Shown here piece after piece: positions 7,772 through 15,115 of a DNA stretch of 37,109 nt. The translations under genes and the position numbers were made by a program. Position 1 is the first letter of the stretch; every line of letters starts with the position of its first letter. Source of the DNA: Deltaproteobacteria bacterium (GTDB lineage Bacteria; Desulfobacterota; Desulfuromonadia; Geobacterales; Pseudopelobacteraceae); the NCBI GenBank assembly GCA_021782545.1, contig JAJXUW010000010.1, positions 1 to 37,109 of the forward strand, read 5' to 3'. The notes below the pieces were generated by a model. It was not told where the DNA came from and did not search any database. It worked only from the letters and a program-made list of their open reading frames with translations.

Positions 7772-9067
7772 ATGTTCAAACGTTTTCCACCTAAAATTAC
7801 AACCTCTGAGGCACTGACGGCGCATCAGCTGGCAGGCCTCCAATGGACCGTTCAGCATGCCTTTGACTATTCCTCCTTCTACCGAGAGCACCTGACAGCA
7901 GCCGGGATAACGCCGGGGGACATCACCTGCCTGGACGACCTGCGCCGGCTGCCGTTCACCACGGCGGCCGATCTGGCCGCGGACTACCCCTTCGCCCTGC
8001 GGGCGGCCCCGTTTGATGACCTGGTACGGATCCACGCCTCATCCGGTACCACCGGCAAACGCAAGGTGCTCTGCTACACCCGCAAGGATATTGCGGACTG
8101 GCAGGATATGTTTGCGCGCTGCTATGAACTGGCCGGTCTTACCTGCCAAGATCGCGTACAGATAGCTGTCGGCTATGGTCTCTGGACCGCCGGCATCGGC
8201 TTCCAACAGGCCTGCGAACACTTTGGCGCCCTCGCGGTGCCGGTCGGACCCGGCAACCTAGAACTGCAGACCGCCTTTCTGATCGACCTGCAGTCCACGG
8301 TCTTCTGCTGCACCGCCTCCATGGGGCTTCTTTTAGCCGAAGAGGTACAACGGCGGGGACTGCGGGACAAGCTTAACCTGAAAAAGATCATCCTGGGGGC
8401 CGAGCGTTCCAGCGCGGCCATGCTTGACACCATGCGCCACTGTCTTGGTATCGACGAGATATACGACATAACCGGCCTCACCGAGCTCTATGGCCCTGGT
8501 GCCGGACTGTCCTGCCGCGAAGACAACGGGATTCACTACTGGGCGGATTATTATATCCTCGAGGTCCTCAATCCACTCACCTTGAAACCGGTTGCCCCTG
8601 GCGAGATCGGCGAGATGGTCTTCACCACCTTGTGCAAAGAAGGAGCCCCGCTGATACGCTACCGCTCCCGCGACCTGACACGGCTTTTGGAGGGTCCCTG
8701 TCCCTGCGGATGCATGCTGCCCCGCCATGACCGCATCCTGGGCCGTTCTGACGACGTGGTCATCTTCCGTGGCGTCAACATCTATCCGGGCCAGATCGAC
8801 GAGGTGCTTCGGCAGATACCGGGTATCGGCAGCGAGTATCAGCTCCTGCTCGATCATACGCCGGATGGACGGGATGCCATGCTGGTGCGTGTCGAACGGA
8901 GCCGAAACGGTGGCGGTCCGCCTGATGAACTGCTGACAAGGCTGATTATCGGGGGGATCAAACATACCATGCTGGTAAGCTGCAACGTTGAGTTGCTGCA
9001 ACCGGGGACCCTGCCCCGCTCTGAAGGAAAGACAAAACGGGTCTTCGACAGGCGCTGTTTTGAGTAG
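7772..9067 (+). CDS. Phenylacetate-CoA ligase family protein (PaaK-like)
   Basis: This 431-residue AMP-forming acyl-CoA synthetase of the PaaK type activates aryl-acetates with ATP and CoA. The P-loop-like motif ASSGTTGKRKV is near residue 90, the adenylate-binding segment DITGLTELYGPG near residue 230, and the C-terminal hinge and CoA region is in RSDDVVIFRGVNIYPGQID. It begins 18 nt after iorB and is almost certainly cotranscribed, so indole-, phenyl- or hydroxyphenyl-acetate are the likely substrates. In anaerobes the pair can run toward degradation of aromatic amino acids or, reversed, assimilation of aryl-acetates. Which applies is not visible here. Confidence 0.9.
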   Translation: MFKRFPPKITTSEALTAHQLAGLQWTVQHAFDYSSFYREHLTAAGITPGDITCLDDLRRLPFTTAADLAADYPFALRAAPFDDLVRIHASSGTTGKRKVLCYTRKDIADWQDMFARCYELAGLTCQDRVQIAVGYGLWTAGIGFQQACEHFGALAVPVGPGNLELQTAFLIDLQSTVFCCTASMGLLLAEEVQRRGLRDKLNLKKIILGAERSSAAMLDTMRHCLGIDEIYDITGLTELYGPGAGLSCREDNGIHYWADYYILEVLNPLTLKPVAPGEIGEMVFTTLCKEGAPLIRYRSRDLTRLLEGPCPCGCMLPRHDRILGRSDDVVIFRGVNIYPGQIDEVLRQIPGIGSEYQLLLDHTPDGRDAMLVRVERSRNGGGPPDELLTRLIIGGIKHTMLVSCNVELLQPGTLPRSEGKTKRVFDRRCFE

Positions 9068-9106
9068 ACAGGGTATGTAGATGTAGAGAGAACGGATGAC
9101 AAATAA

Positions 9107-9134
9107 CGAGCCTGCTGGCATGCCAGCAGGCTCG
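9107..9134. terminator. Hairpin between convergent genes (probable terminator)
   Basis: A perfect 28-nt palindrome (CGAGCCTGCTGGCA at 9107-9120 and its complement at 9121-9134) separates the ligase gene from the convergent deacetylase gene. On the minus strand it is followed by TTATTT; on plus there is no clear T-run. Confidence 0.75.
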
Positions 9135-9198
9135 TATGCGGTGATTATTACCGGATTCGTCTCACACGAGCAATCCGGGCCGGGTTGTTCTTCATAAC

Positions 9199-9990
9199 CT
9201 AGTAGACAACATTCCTCTTCACGGCGTTACCCGCCAGGAGCTGGGCAAAGGCCTTGCCCTGGTCCGCATTGACCAACAGATACCGCGGCAGCACCTGAAG
9301 TTTATCATGGGCGGTGGCAGGACGCCGTTCAATGGAGAAGGTGCTGACATACCCGGCTTCACGCGCCTTTTTCAGCAGGTAGTCGTCGTAGATGCCGAAG
9401 GGCCAGGCCAAGAGATCCACCGTCCCGCCCAACTCCTGTTCAAGTTTATGTTTTGACTTGGTCAGTTGCATCGTCACCAGTTTCTCATATTCAGCCGGTT
9501 GCAGCTTTCTGCGGTCCCTTTTGAAGTTTGGATGCCAGTAGGTATGGGACTGGATGTCAAACAGGCCGGTCTTCTTCAGTTCCCGCAGCTGCTCCCAGGT
9601 CATGGCGTACTTGGCATTGGAGATGGCGGAGGGGTAGACAAAGACGGTAACCGGATAGCGGTACTGGCGGATGATCGGCAGCATCTCGCTATACACCGAC
9701 TTATGGGCATCATCCTCCACAATGACTACCGATTTTTGCGCCGGGGCCGGCGCCTTCCCCTGATACCACTGCACCAACCGGCGCAACGGGATCACGGTAA
9801 AGCCATTGTCGTGCAGATACTTCATATGGGAGGCAAAAACCGTGGTCTTGATGGTCATGCCATCGGCTACAGTGGGGCCCAAACGGTGATACAGCAGGAT
9901 CGGCACCGAGACTTCGGGGGCAGCGGCAAGCACGGGAGATGAAAACAGCAAGGAGGCCAAGAGACATACACTAGCAACGACACGCAACAT
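9199..9990 (-). CDS. Secreted polysaccharide deacetylase family protein
   Basis: This 263-residue protein has a Sec signal peptide (hydrophobic core at about residues 4-22, cleavage near VLAAA). The NodB-type domain follows. The metal-binding aspartates are in VIVEDDAHKSVY, a variant of the usual TFDDG motif, and the HxxxH motif is in IQSHTYWHPNF. PILLYHRLG at the start of the domain is typical of PgaB/YadE-like members acting on cell-surface glycans. The start ATG 9990 has AAGGAAAGG upstream; a longer reading to 10110 would put charged residues before the signal peptide. It lies 61 nt downstream of the UspA gene on the same strand. The substrate is unknown. Confidence 0.88.
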   Translation of the reverse strand: MLRVVASVCLLASLLFSSPVLAAAPEVSVPILLYHRLGPTVADGMTIKTTVFASHMKYLHDNGFTVIPLRRLVQWYQGKAPAPAQKSVVIVEDDAHKSVYSEMLPIIRQYRYPVTVFVYPSAISNAKYAMTWEQLRELKKTGLFDIQSHTYWHPNFKRDRRKLQPAEYEKLVTMQLTKSKHKLEQELGGTVDLLAWPFGIYDDYLLKKAREAGYVSTFSIERRPATAHDKLQVLPRYLLVNADQGKAFAQLLAGNAVKRNVVY

Positions 9991-10051
9991 CACAACAACC
10001 CTTTCCTTATGAAAGTAGCAACGACTCAGAAAACGCCCTCTATGGTGGTAC

Positions 10052-10507
10052 TCAGGCGCGCACCAGATAGACCGAACAGGGGGCCAGCTCTGCCACCCGG
10101 TGGGAGACACTCCCTTTCAGGCGGCGCTGCAAAAAACCCTTACCAGAACTACCGATGACGATCACATCGATCCCTTCCTGCTGGGCAAACTCCACCAGTT
10201 TTTCTGCCGGCTCACCGGCCTCGACGATCATCTCCAGCGGGATGTCATATTCGGCCGCACTCTTTTCAACAATATAAAAAATCCGTTTTCTGATCTCCTC
10301 CCAATTTTCCGTTTCTGTCAGGGGTTTGACCGGTACGAAATCGGAATACGAGGAACTCTGCACATTGGGCACTACCAGCAGGGCGTAGATCTTGCTTTTA
10401 AACTGGCTGCGATTCCCGGCGGCCATACGCACCGCCTCTTCGGCCGCCTTGTCCGAATAGGGGGAGCCATCAATAGCCACCAGTATCTTTTTTCGCAGGT
10501 TCAGCAT
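10052..10507 (-). CDS. Universal stress protein, UspA family
   Basis: This 151-residue cytoplasmic protein has the Usp fold: KKILVAIDGSPYSDKAAEEAV at the N-terminus and the ATP-binding motif G-x2-G-x9-GS (GSSGKGFLQRRLKGS) near residue 126, so it is probably the nucleotide-binding subtype. Usp proteins are induced by stress or energy limitation. The start is ATG 10507, preceded by a weak GGAG. It diverges from the IclR regulator gene, and the two predicted promoters share the same few bases, so joint control is plausible. Confidence 0.92.
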   Translation of the reverse strand: MLNLRKKILVAIDGSPYSDKAAEEAVRMAAGNRSQFKSKIYALLVVPNVQSSSYSDFVPVKPLTETENWEEIRKRIFYIVEKSAAEYDIPLEMIVEAGEPAEKLVEFAQQEGIDVIVIGSSGKGFLQRRLKGSVSHRVAELAPCSVYLVRA

Positions 10508-10571
10508 GCCGGCTCCGTGATGTTTTATTTTCTGCCTTCCGTTCGCTAAAAACGGGCAGCCACGGATATAA

Positions 10572-10600
10572 AATATAATGCAATCGTTCTGACTTGACAA
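10572..10600 (-). promoter_or_regulatory. Predicted promoter of the UspA gene
   Basis: On the minus strand, TTGTCA (10600-10595), a 17-nt spacer and TATATT (10577-10572). Its -35 box lies on top of the -35 box of the divergent iclR promoter. Confidence 0.6.
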
Positions 10601-10622
10601 TTATAAAACATTTTTCTATATT
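10594..10622 (+). promoter_or_regulatory. Predicted promoter of the IclR-family gene
   Basis: TTGACA (10594-10599), a 17-nt AT-rich spacer and TATATT (10617-10622), a near-consensus sigma-70 promoter 62 nt before the ATG at 10685. Confidence 0.75.
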
Positions 10623-10684
10623 TTAGTGACACTGACCTTCTTCGGCCAGCCATCAATCTTACACTGTGTCAGGATCCAGTACCC

Positions 10685-11467
10685 ATGGCTAAAAAAGAAA
10701 AATCCGAATACCTGATCCAAGCCGTATCTCACGCCCTTGACCTGCTTGAACAGTTTCATGACGAAATTGACGAACTCGGCGTAACAGAGCTCTCAAAACG
10801 ACTAAAGCTCCACAAGAACAACGTATTTCGCCTGCTCGCCACCCTCGAGTCCCGTGATTACATCGAACAGAACAGGGTCACTGAAAACTACCGCCTGGGC
10901 CTCAAAACTCTGGAACTGGGCCAGACCTTCATCAAACAGATGGGCCTGCTGCGCCAGTCCAAACCGGTACTCGAGACACTGGTCGATGAGTGCAATGAAA
11001 CCACCTACGTGGCGATCTTAAAAGACTTTCATATCATCTATCTGGATGCCGTGGAAACGAATATGACCGTCCGGGTGGTACCGCGTGTCGGCTCGAGGTT
11101 GCCCGCCTATGCAACCGCAGCCGGCAAGGTGCAGATCGCCTACATGAGCGACGAGGAACTGGATCACTTTTTGCCACAGCGCGAGTTGCCGAAATTTACC
11201 AAAAACACCATCAGCGACCGCGAACAGCTCAAAAAAGAACTCCGCGTCATCGCCGAGCAAGGTTTTGCCATCGACAACGAAGAACTTGACGAGGGGGTTC
11301 GCTGTGTTGGCGCTCCGATCCGCGATTACACCCGCCGGATCATCGGCGCTGTCAGCATCTCCGGCCCCTCGATGCGCTTTTCCGACGAACGGATAGAGAA
11401 GGAATTGACCCCGCTGGTGACCAAGGCCGCCGAAGAAATTTCATCAAAGCTCGGCTTTCAGAAGTAG
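10685..11467 (+). CDS. IclR family transcriptional regulator
   Basis: This 260-residue DNA-binding regulator has an N-terminal winged helix (about 8-70; GVTELSKRLKLHKNNVFRLLATLESRDYIEQN is the helix-turn-helix and wing) and a C-terminal IclR effector domain (about 80-255; ATAAGKVQIAY, GFAIDNEELDEGVRCVGAPI and the GAVSISGPSMRF stretch). IclR proteins usually bind small carboxylic or aromatic acids. The iorAB-ligase cluster lies about 1.6 kb to the left and is a possible target, but this is inference. It has its own strong promoter, divergent from and overlapping that of the UspA gene. Confidence 0.92.
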   Translation: MAKKEKSEYLIQAVSHALDLLEQFHDEIDELGVTELSKRLKLHKNNVFRLLATLESRDYIEQNRVTENYRLGLKTLELGQTFIKQMGLLRQSKPVLETLVDECNETTYVAILKDFHIIYLDAVETNMTVRVVPRVGSRLPAYATAAGKVQIAYMSDEELDHFLPQRELPKFTKNTISDREQLKKELRVIAEQGFAIDNEELDEGVRCVGAPIRDYTRRIIGAVSISGPSMRFSDERIEKELTPLVTKAAEEISSKLGFQK

Positions 11468-11522
11468 CGGGGCGGCCCACCTTCCATACAGATAATGGAA
11501 CGGCGCAAGGTGCCACCCTCTG

Positions 11523-11960
11523 CTAGAAGAGCGTCTTCCGATCAAGGATGTTGTCAAGAAAACCGCTTCCCTTCGGCCCCTTGTAATCAACACACTTGGC
11601 CCAGGCCCCCAGGGCTGTGCCAACATCCTTTTTCTGCTCTGCACTCATTTTATCATAACTGAGCTCCGCAGCCGGCGTCAAAAGGATGTTCACAAATTGC
11701 CGGTAATCAACATTGGCTGGCAGCTTTTCCACCACACAGGTGCAATAGCTCTCCACCCCCACCGCCTTCATACATTGCTCCCGCTTGACCGGCAGACTCT
11801 GTTTTTGGAGCTTCAGCGCCTTTAACTCATTGATCTGACGTTCAAGTTTCTGGATTTTTTCCAGTAGCTCCGCCTGCTTCTTTGGGTCCTCCACGGCAAA
11901 GACATTTGAAGCCGCAAAAATCAGCAACAAACTGACCGAAATCACGTTGAGTTTTTTCAT
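11523..11960 (-). CDS. Small exported coiled-coil protein of unknown function
   Basis: This 145-residue protein opens with a clear signal peptide (MKKLNVISVSLLLIFAASNVFA). A heptad-like charged coiled coil spans about residues 28-58, then comes a C-terminal domain with four cysteines (Cys63, two in YCTCVVEK, and one in WAKCVDY) that may form disulfides in the periplasm. I do not recognise the family. CCAAGGAG sits 5 nt before the ATG. It lies immediately after the tRNA-Phe terminator and ends 55 nt from the convergent iclR gene, so it needs a promoter within or before the tRNA region, or read-through. Confidence 0.8.
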   Translation of the reverse strand: MKKLNVISVSLLLIFAASNVFAVEDPKKQAELLEKIQKLERQINELKALKLQKQSLPVKREQCMKAVGVESYCTCVVEKLPANVDYRQFVNILLTPAAELSYDKMSAEQKKDVGTALGAWAKCVDYKGPKGSGFLDNILDRKTLF

Positions 11961-11980
11961 AGGGTCTCCTTGGTAGACGC

Positions 11981-12010
11981 AAAAGGCACCTGCCCGCCGG
12001 ACAGATGCCT
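11981..12010 (-). terminator. Terminator after tRNA-Phe
   Basis: On the minus strand a roughly 12-bp stem with two G-U pairs (AGGCATCTGTCC pairing with GGGCAGGTGCCT) is followed by TTTT. It lies 14 nt beyond the tRNA CCA end. Confidence 0.75.
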
Positions 12011-12024
12011 TGTTAGAATTAAGA

Positions 12025-12100
12025 TGGTGCCCAGAGCCGGAGTCGAACCAGCGACACGTGGATTTTCAGTCCACTGCTCTACCAACTGAGCTATCTGGGC
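12025..12100 (-). tRNA. tRNA-Phe (anticodon GAA)
   Basis: The minus strand folds as a 76-nt cloverleaf with encoded CCA: acceptor GCCCAGA, D-arm AGCTCAGTTGGTAGAGC, anticodon loop CTGAAAA with GAA, and T-arm GGTTCGACTCC. It is upstream of the small exported protein gene and downstream of the AhbD-like gene. Confidence 0.97.
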
Positions 12101-12112
12101 GAAGAGCTTTTG

Positions 12113-12141
12113 TTTATATAGGTGTTTCACCGTGCTGTCAA
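12113..12141 (-). promoter_or_regulatory. Predicted tRNA-Phe promoter
   Basis: On the minus strand, TTGACA (12141-12136), 17 nt and TATAAA (12118-12113), ending 12 nt before the tRNA 5' end. Near consensus, as expected for a stable RNA gene. Confidence 0.75.
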
Positions 12142-12154
12142 TACGAAAGTGCAT

Positions 12155-13216
12155 TCAGACAGCCTTGATCGGTATGTAGTTGCAGAATGGCTCCTCAGCC
12201 ATGTAATCGCCATACACGGCATCCGCTCGGGCACGGCAGCCCCCACAGACATTGATGAACTCGCACTGGCCACACTTCCCCTTGTACGCCTTAAAATCGC
12301 GCAGATCATTGAATATCTTGGATTCTTCCCATATCTGCCGAAACGGCGTCTGCTTGACATTACCCGCTACTCGGTGAAAATACGAGCAGGGCTTCACGTT
12401 ACCGAAACAGTCAATCAGACAGATACTCTGTGCCGCAATACACCCCTTCCCCCCCCCTGTCGAAAAGGTTAGGGACCGACGCTGAAAGCTAACTCCTTCC
12501 GCCTTGGCCTTCTGCGGCACAATCCGGTAGTAGTGGGGCGCGCAGGTGGGCCGCATCAGAATTTCATCCTCCAGCTTTTCCTGCTGATAGTGCCAGTCCA
12601 GTATCTCTTCGTAATCCTCCTTGGAAATCAACTCGTTCATGATCTCTTCGCCCCGACCGGTGGGCACAATCATGAACATATACCAGGCAGTGGCCCCCAG
12701 AGACTTGGCCAATTTAAAGGTAGCAGCGATGTCGTGCTGATTGCGTTTGGTAAAGGACGAATTGATCAAAAATTTCTGTCCGTTCTTGCGAAACAGTTCC
12801 GCCGCCCGTACAACCCCTTCAAAAGCACCTGGGCACTGCCTGAAATTGTCATGTATGGCCGCCGTCGAGCCATCCAGCGAAAGCGAGACCATCTTAATGT
12901 CGGCAGCCTTCATCTGCTTGCAGATCTCGTCGGTTACCAATGCACCGTTAGTAGCCATACACATCCGCAAGCCGCATGATGTGCCGTATTGCGCTAGCTC
13001 GAAGATATCCGGTCGCATCAACGGTTCACCGCCGGACAGCACCACCACCGGCTTGGAAAACGCGGCTATCTCGTCCAACAGGGCCTTCCCCTCAGCGGTG
13101 GTAAAATCACCCTCAGAGGCAGTCAGATCCGATGAACAACGACAGTGCACACAGCGAAGGTTGCATTTTTGGGTGGTTTCCCAGGCGATCCATTTGGGGA
13201 GATACTCTGCTTTCAT
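12155..13216 (-). CDS. Radical SAM/SPASM protein, AhbD-like (possible heme synthase of the siroheme route)
   Basis: This 353-residue cytosolic enzyme has the radical SAM cluster site Cys18/Cys22/Cys25 in KCNLRCVHC, the GGEP motif in [15 protein letters not shown], and a C-terminal SPASM region ([15 protein letters not shown], then [17 protein letters not shown]). The spacing and the phrases [12 protein letters not shown] and [10 protein letters not shown] resemble AhbD, which decarboxylates Fe-coproporphyrin III to heme in the alternative pathway of sulfate reducers and methanogens. The assignment rests on remembered family patterns; other Ahb genes are not in the window. Other SPASM peptide- or tetrapyrrole-modifying enzymes are alternatives. 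It stands alone, divergent from mglB. Confidence 0.85.
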   Translation of the reverse strand: MKAEYLPKWIAWETTQKCNLRCVHCRCSSDLTASEGDFTTAEGKALLDEIAAFSKPVVVLSGGEPLMRPDIFELAQYGTSCGLRMCMATNGALVTDEICKQMKAADIKMVSLSLDGSTAAIHDNFRQCPGAFEGVVRAAELFRKNGQKFLINSSFTKRNQHDIAATFKLAKSLGATAWYMFMIVPTGRGEEIMNELISKEDYEEILDWHYQQEKLEDEILMRPTCAPHYYRIVPQKAKAEGVSFQRRSLTFSTGGGKGCIAAQSICLIDCFGNVKPCSYFHRVAGNVKQTPFRQIWEESKIFNDLRDFKAYKGKCGQCEFINVCGGCRARADAVYGDYMAEEPFCNYIPIKAV

Positions 13217-13251
13217 GAACGACTCCAGACGTAGGGCACACAGTTCGTCAC

Positions 13252-13280
13252 ATCGTAAGAGAAAACGCCCAAAAACTCAA
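13252..13280 (-). promoter_or_regulatory. Predicted promoter of the AhbD-like gene
   Basis: On the minus strand, TTGAGT (13280-13275), 17 nt and TACGAT (13257-13252), 36 nt before the ATG at 13216. Confidence 0.45.
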
Positions 13281-13321
13281 GCGCATATGCATAGAATCCC
13301 CCACTTGCAGACGGAATCAGC

Positions 13322-13350
13322 TTGAATCTAACGCAGCATTCTGCTATAGA
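13322..13350 (+). promoter_or_regulatory. Predicted promoter of mglBA
   Basis: TTGAAT (13322-13327), 17 nt and TATAGA (13345-13350), 54 nt before the mglB ATG. Confidence 0.6.
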
Positions 13351-13403
13351 AAACCATCCACGCATTCAACCTAGTCGCATTGCCGCCCAACAAGGAGACA
13401 GGC

Positions 13404-13895
13404 ATGTCCACGTCCCAGATGGTCATGTATGATGAAGAATTTCAGGAGATCAACGAGGTAATTGAGCGCCTGCTCAAAGATTCAAACTCAAAAGTGATCT
13501 TTCTGGTCGACAAGAACGGTCAGTTGATCTCCGGTGTTGGAGAAACCGAACGCTTCGACACCACCTCCCTAGCCTCCCTCACCGCCGGGAACATCGCAGC
13601 CACCGGCGGTCTTGCCAAACTGATCGGCGAAAAAGAATTCTCAATCCTGTTTCATGAAGGTGAAAAAGACAACCTGCACATCTCAATTGTCGGCGGTCGC
13701 GTCATCCTTGTTGTGCTGTTTGACAACCGGTCCTCACTTGGCCTCGTCCGTCTTCGCGTCAAAAAATCATCCGAGGAACTGTCCGCCATCTTCGAGAAGC
13801 TTGTTAAGAAGTCTGAAGAACAGGCAAAGTCAGGTTCATCGTCATTCCCGTTTGCCGAAATCACCGATGACGATATCGACAACCTGTTCAGCTAG
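13404..13895 (+). CDS. mglB: Roadblock/LC7 protein MglB (GTPase-activating partner of MglA)
   Basis: This 163-residue roadblock/LC7 protein has the fold near residues 12-130 ([17 protein letters not shown], then the [21 protein letters not shown] helix, then [26 protein letters not shown]). A charged tail ends in an acidic DDDIDNLFS segment. In Myxococcus and Thermus, MglB is the GTPase-activating protein for MglA and sets cell polarity. The start ATG 13404 has AAGGAG 6 nt upstream. It is followed after 20 nt by mglA, forming the usual two-gene operon. The cellular role in this lineage is not evident here. Confidence 0.92.
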   Translation: MSTSQMVMYDEEFQEINEVIERLLKDSNSKVIFLVDKNGQLISGVGETERFDTTSLASLTAGNIAATGGLAKLIGEKEFSILFHEGEKDNLHISIVGGRVILVVLFDNRSSLGLVRLRVKKSSEELSAIFEKLVKKSEEQAKSGSSSFPFAEITDDDIDNLFS

Positions 13896-13915
13896 CAAAC
13901 TCGAGGTACGCTTGC

Positions 13916-14503
13916 ATGTCCTTCATCAACTACGCTTCGCGTGAAATCAATTGCAAGATCGTGTATTACGGCCCCGGCCTCTGCGGCAAGACCACCAACC
14001 TGCAACACATCTATTCGAAGACAGCCCCCGATGCTAAAGGCAAGATGATCAGTCTCGCCACCGAAACCGAACGCACCCTCTTCTTTGACTTTTTACCGCT
14101 CGCCCTTGGCGAAATACGTGGCTTCAAGACCCGCTTTCACCTGTACACTGTTCCAGGCCAGGTCTTTTACGATGCCTCGCGCAAGCTCATTCTTAAAGGT
14201 GTTGACGGCATCGTTTTTGTCGCCGATTCGCAAGAAGAGCGCATGGATGCCAATGTCGAATCATTGGAGAATCTTCGTTTTAACCTGAAGGAACAGGGCT
14301 ACGACCTCGATAAGCTCCCGTATGTAGTCCAATACAACAAACGTGACCTGCCTAACGTCACACCAATTGAGACGTTACGCAAAGACCTAAACCCGACAAA
14401 CGTACCGGATTTTACCGCCTGTGCGTCAACCGGTGAAGGCGTATTTGAAACCCTGAAGGCAGTGGCGAAACTCATCCTGGTCGATCTTAAAAAGGGGAGG
14501 TAA
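13916..14503 (+). CDS. mglA: Small Ras-like GTPase MglA
   Basis: This 195-residue GTPase has the P-loop GPGLCGKT at residues 19-26, the MglA-type G3 motif TVPGQ at 78-82 (Thr where Ras has Asp, a hallmark of the MglA group), and the G4 motif NKRD at 141-144. With MglB it forms a polarity switch controlling, in other bacteria, gliding, type IV pili or surface behaviour. The length is normal. GAGG lies about 7 nt before the ATG. A short GGGAGG-TAA-CCTCCC hairpin overlaps the stop codon and may weakly terminate the operon. Confidence 0.95.
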   Translation: MSFINYASREINCKIVYYGPGLCGKTTNLQHIYSKTAPDAKGKMISLATETERTLFFDFLPLALGEIRGFKTRFHLYTVPGQVFYDASRKLILKGVDGIVFVADSQEERMDANVESLENLRFNLKEQGYDLDKLPYVVQYNKRDLPNVTPIETLRKDLNPTNVPDFTACASTGEGVFETLKAVAKLILVDLKKGR

Positions 14504-14539
14504 CCTCCCATTTCAGCAGGCGGCACAAAATGAATTTAC

Positions 14540-14568
14540 TTGCATTATTGCCCAAAGCTATGTATAGA
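14540..14568 (+). promoter_or_regulatory. Predicted promoter of the tRNA-Ser/Arg/Sec cluster
   Basis: TTGCAT (14540-14545), 17 nt and TATAGA (14563-14568), 22 nt before the tRNA-Ser 5' end. Confidence 0.6.
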
Positions 14569-14590
14569 TAAAAATCCTTGTCGCGAGAGA

Positions 14591-14684
14591 GGAGAGATGG
14601 CCGAGTAGGTCGAAGGCGCTCGCCTGCTAAGCGAGTATACTGGGTAAACCGGTATCGAGGGTTCGAATCCCTCTCTCTCCGCCA
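14591..14684 (+). tRNA. tRNA-Ser (anticodon GCT)
   Basis: A 94-nt class II tRNA with encoded CCA: acceptor GGAGAGA pairing with TCTCTCC, anticodon loop CTGCTAA, a long variable arm (about 14636-14655) and T-arm GAGGGTTCGAATCCCTC. First of three clustered tRNA genes. Confidence 0.97.
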
Positions 14685-14710
14685 CTATTGCACTTTTAGC
14701 TGTATCACCT

Positions 14711-14787
14711 GCGCTTGTAGCTCAGCTGGATAGAGTACCAGACTACGAATCTGGGTGTCGGGAGTTCGAATCTCTCCAAGCGCGCCA
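14711..14787 (+). tRNA. tRNA-Arg (anticodon ACG)
   Basis: A 77-nt cloverleaf with encoded CCA: acceptor GCGCTTG pairing with CAAGCGC, anticodon loop CTACGAA with ACG (A34 normally becomes inosine), T-arm GGAGTTCGAATCTCTCC. It lies 26 nt after tRNA-Ser, probably on the same transcript. Confidence 0.96.
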
Positions 14788-14792
14788 TACAA

Positions 14793-14830
14793 AACGGGTC
14801 AGGATGCAAGTTTTCCTGACCCGTTGTTTG
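14793..14830 (+). terminator. Hairpin between tRNA-Arg and tRNA-Sec
   Basis: A 12-bp stem (AACGGGTCAGGA at 14793-14804 pairing with 14814-14825) followed by GTTTG. It looks like a weak or partial terminator. selC starts only 4 nt later and no separate promoter for it is obvious, so some read-through is expected. Confidence 0.65.
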
Positions 14831-14833
14831 TTC

Positions 14834-14931
14834 GGAGGCACGTCGGTCGCTGGTGGGCCGCCCGGTCTTCAAAACCGGTGGAGGGGATGAGAAATTTCCT
14901 CGGTGGGTTCGATTCCCATGTGCCTCCGCCA
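14834..14931 (+). tRNA. selC: tRNA-Sec (selenocysteine, anticodon TCA)
   Basis: This 98-nt RNA has features specific to selenocysteine tRNA: an 8-bp acceptor stem (GGAGGCAC pairing with GTGCCTCC), a long D-stem, anticodon stem CCGGT/ACCGG around loop CTTCAAA with TCA, a very long variable arm, T-loop GGTTCGATTCCC and encoded CCA. It reads UGA as selenocysteine, so the organism should make selenoproteins; selA, selB and selD are outside the window. Its 3' end is a classic site for integration of mobile elements, and a near-copy of that end occurs at 16609-16625. Confidence 0.96.
14908..14924 (+). repeat. selC 3'-end copy of a 17-bp direct repeat (candidate attachment site)
   Basis: The T-loop and acceptor segment TTCGATTCCCATGTGCC is repeated, with one mismatch, at 16609-16625 in the same orientation. 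Thirteen bases (14912-14924) match exactly. The pair brackets draG, an AT-rich gap and a broken small gene. Confidence 0.5.
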
Positions 14932-14963
14932 TTAACTATCCGGATACGTCCGATGCAGCACTT

Positions 14964-14990
14964 AAGCCCCTTGAAAATAGGGGCTTTTTT
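14964..14990 (+). terminator. Terminator after selC
   Basis: A 7-bp stem AAGCCCC/GGGGCTT with a 9-nt loop, followed by TTTT, 33 nt after the tRNA-Sec CCA end. Confidence 0.88.
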
Positions 14991-15115
14991 CATATCCATT
15001 GTTCTCTGCCGTCCTATATGGTATCTTCAAATCATCGTTCAAATCACGAACATATGATAGCCCGCCGCTCTTCACCTTCTACATTCACTCATACTACAGA
15101 ATCACTATACTGTAG

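Noticed and set aside
11480-11500. TTCCAT-ACAGATA-ATGGAA hairpin between iclR and the convergent small gene as a terminator
   Set aside because: The stem is only six bases and there is no T-tract; it could be chance.
14495-14509. GGGAGG-TAA-CCTCCC hairpin over the mglA stop codon as a strong terminator
   Set aside because: The loop is only three bases and no T-run follows, so it is at best a weak terminator and is not listed separately.
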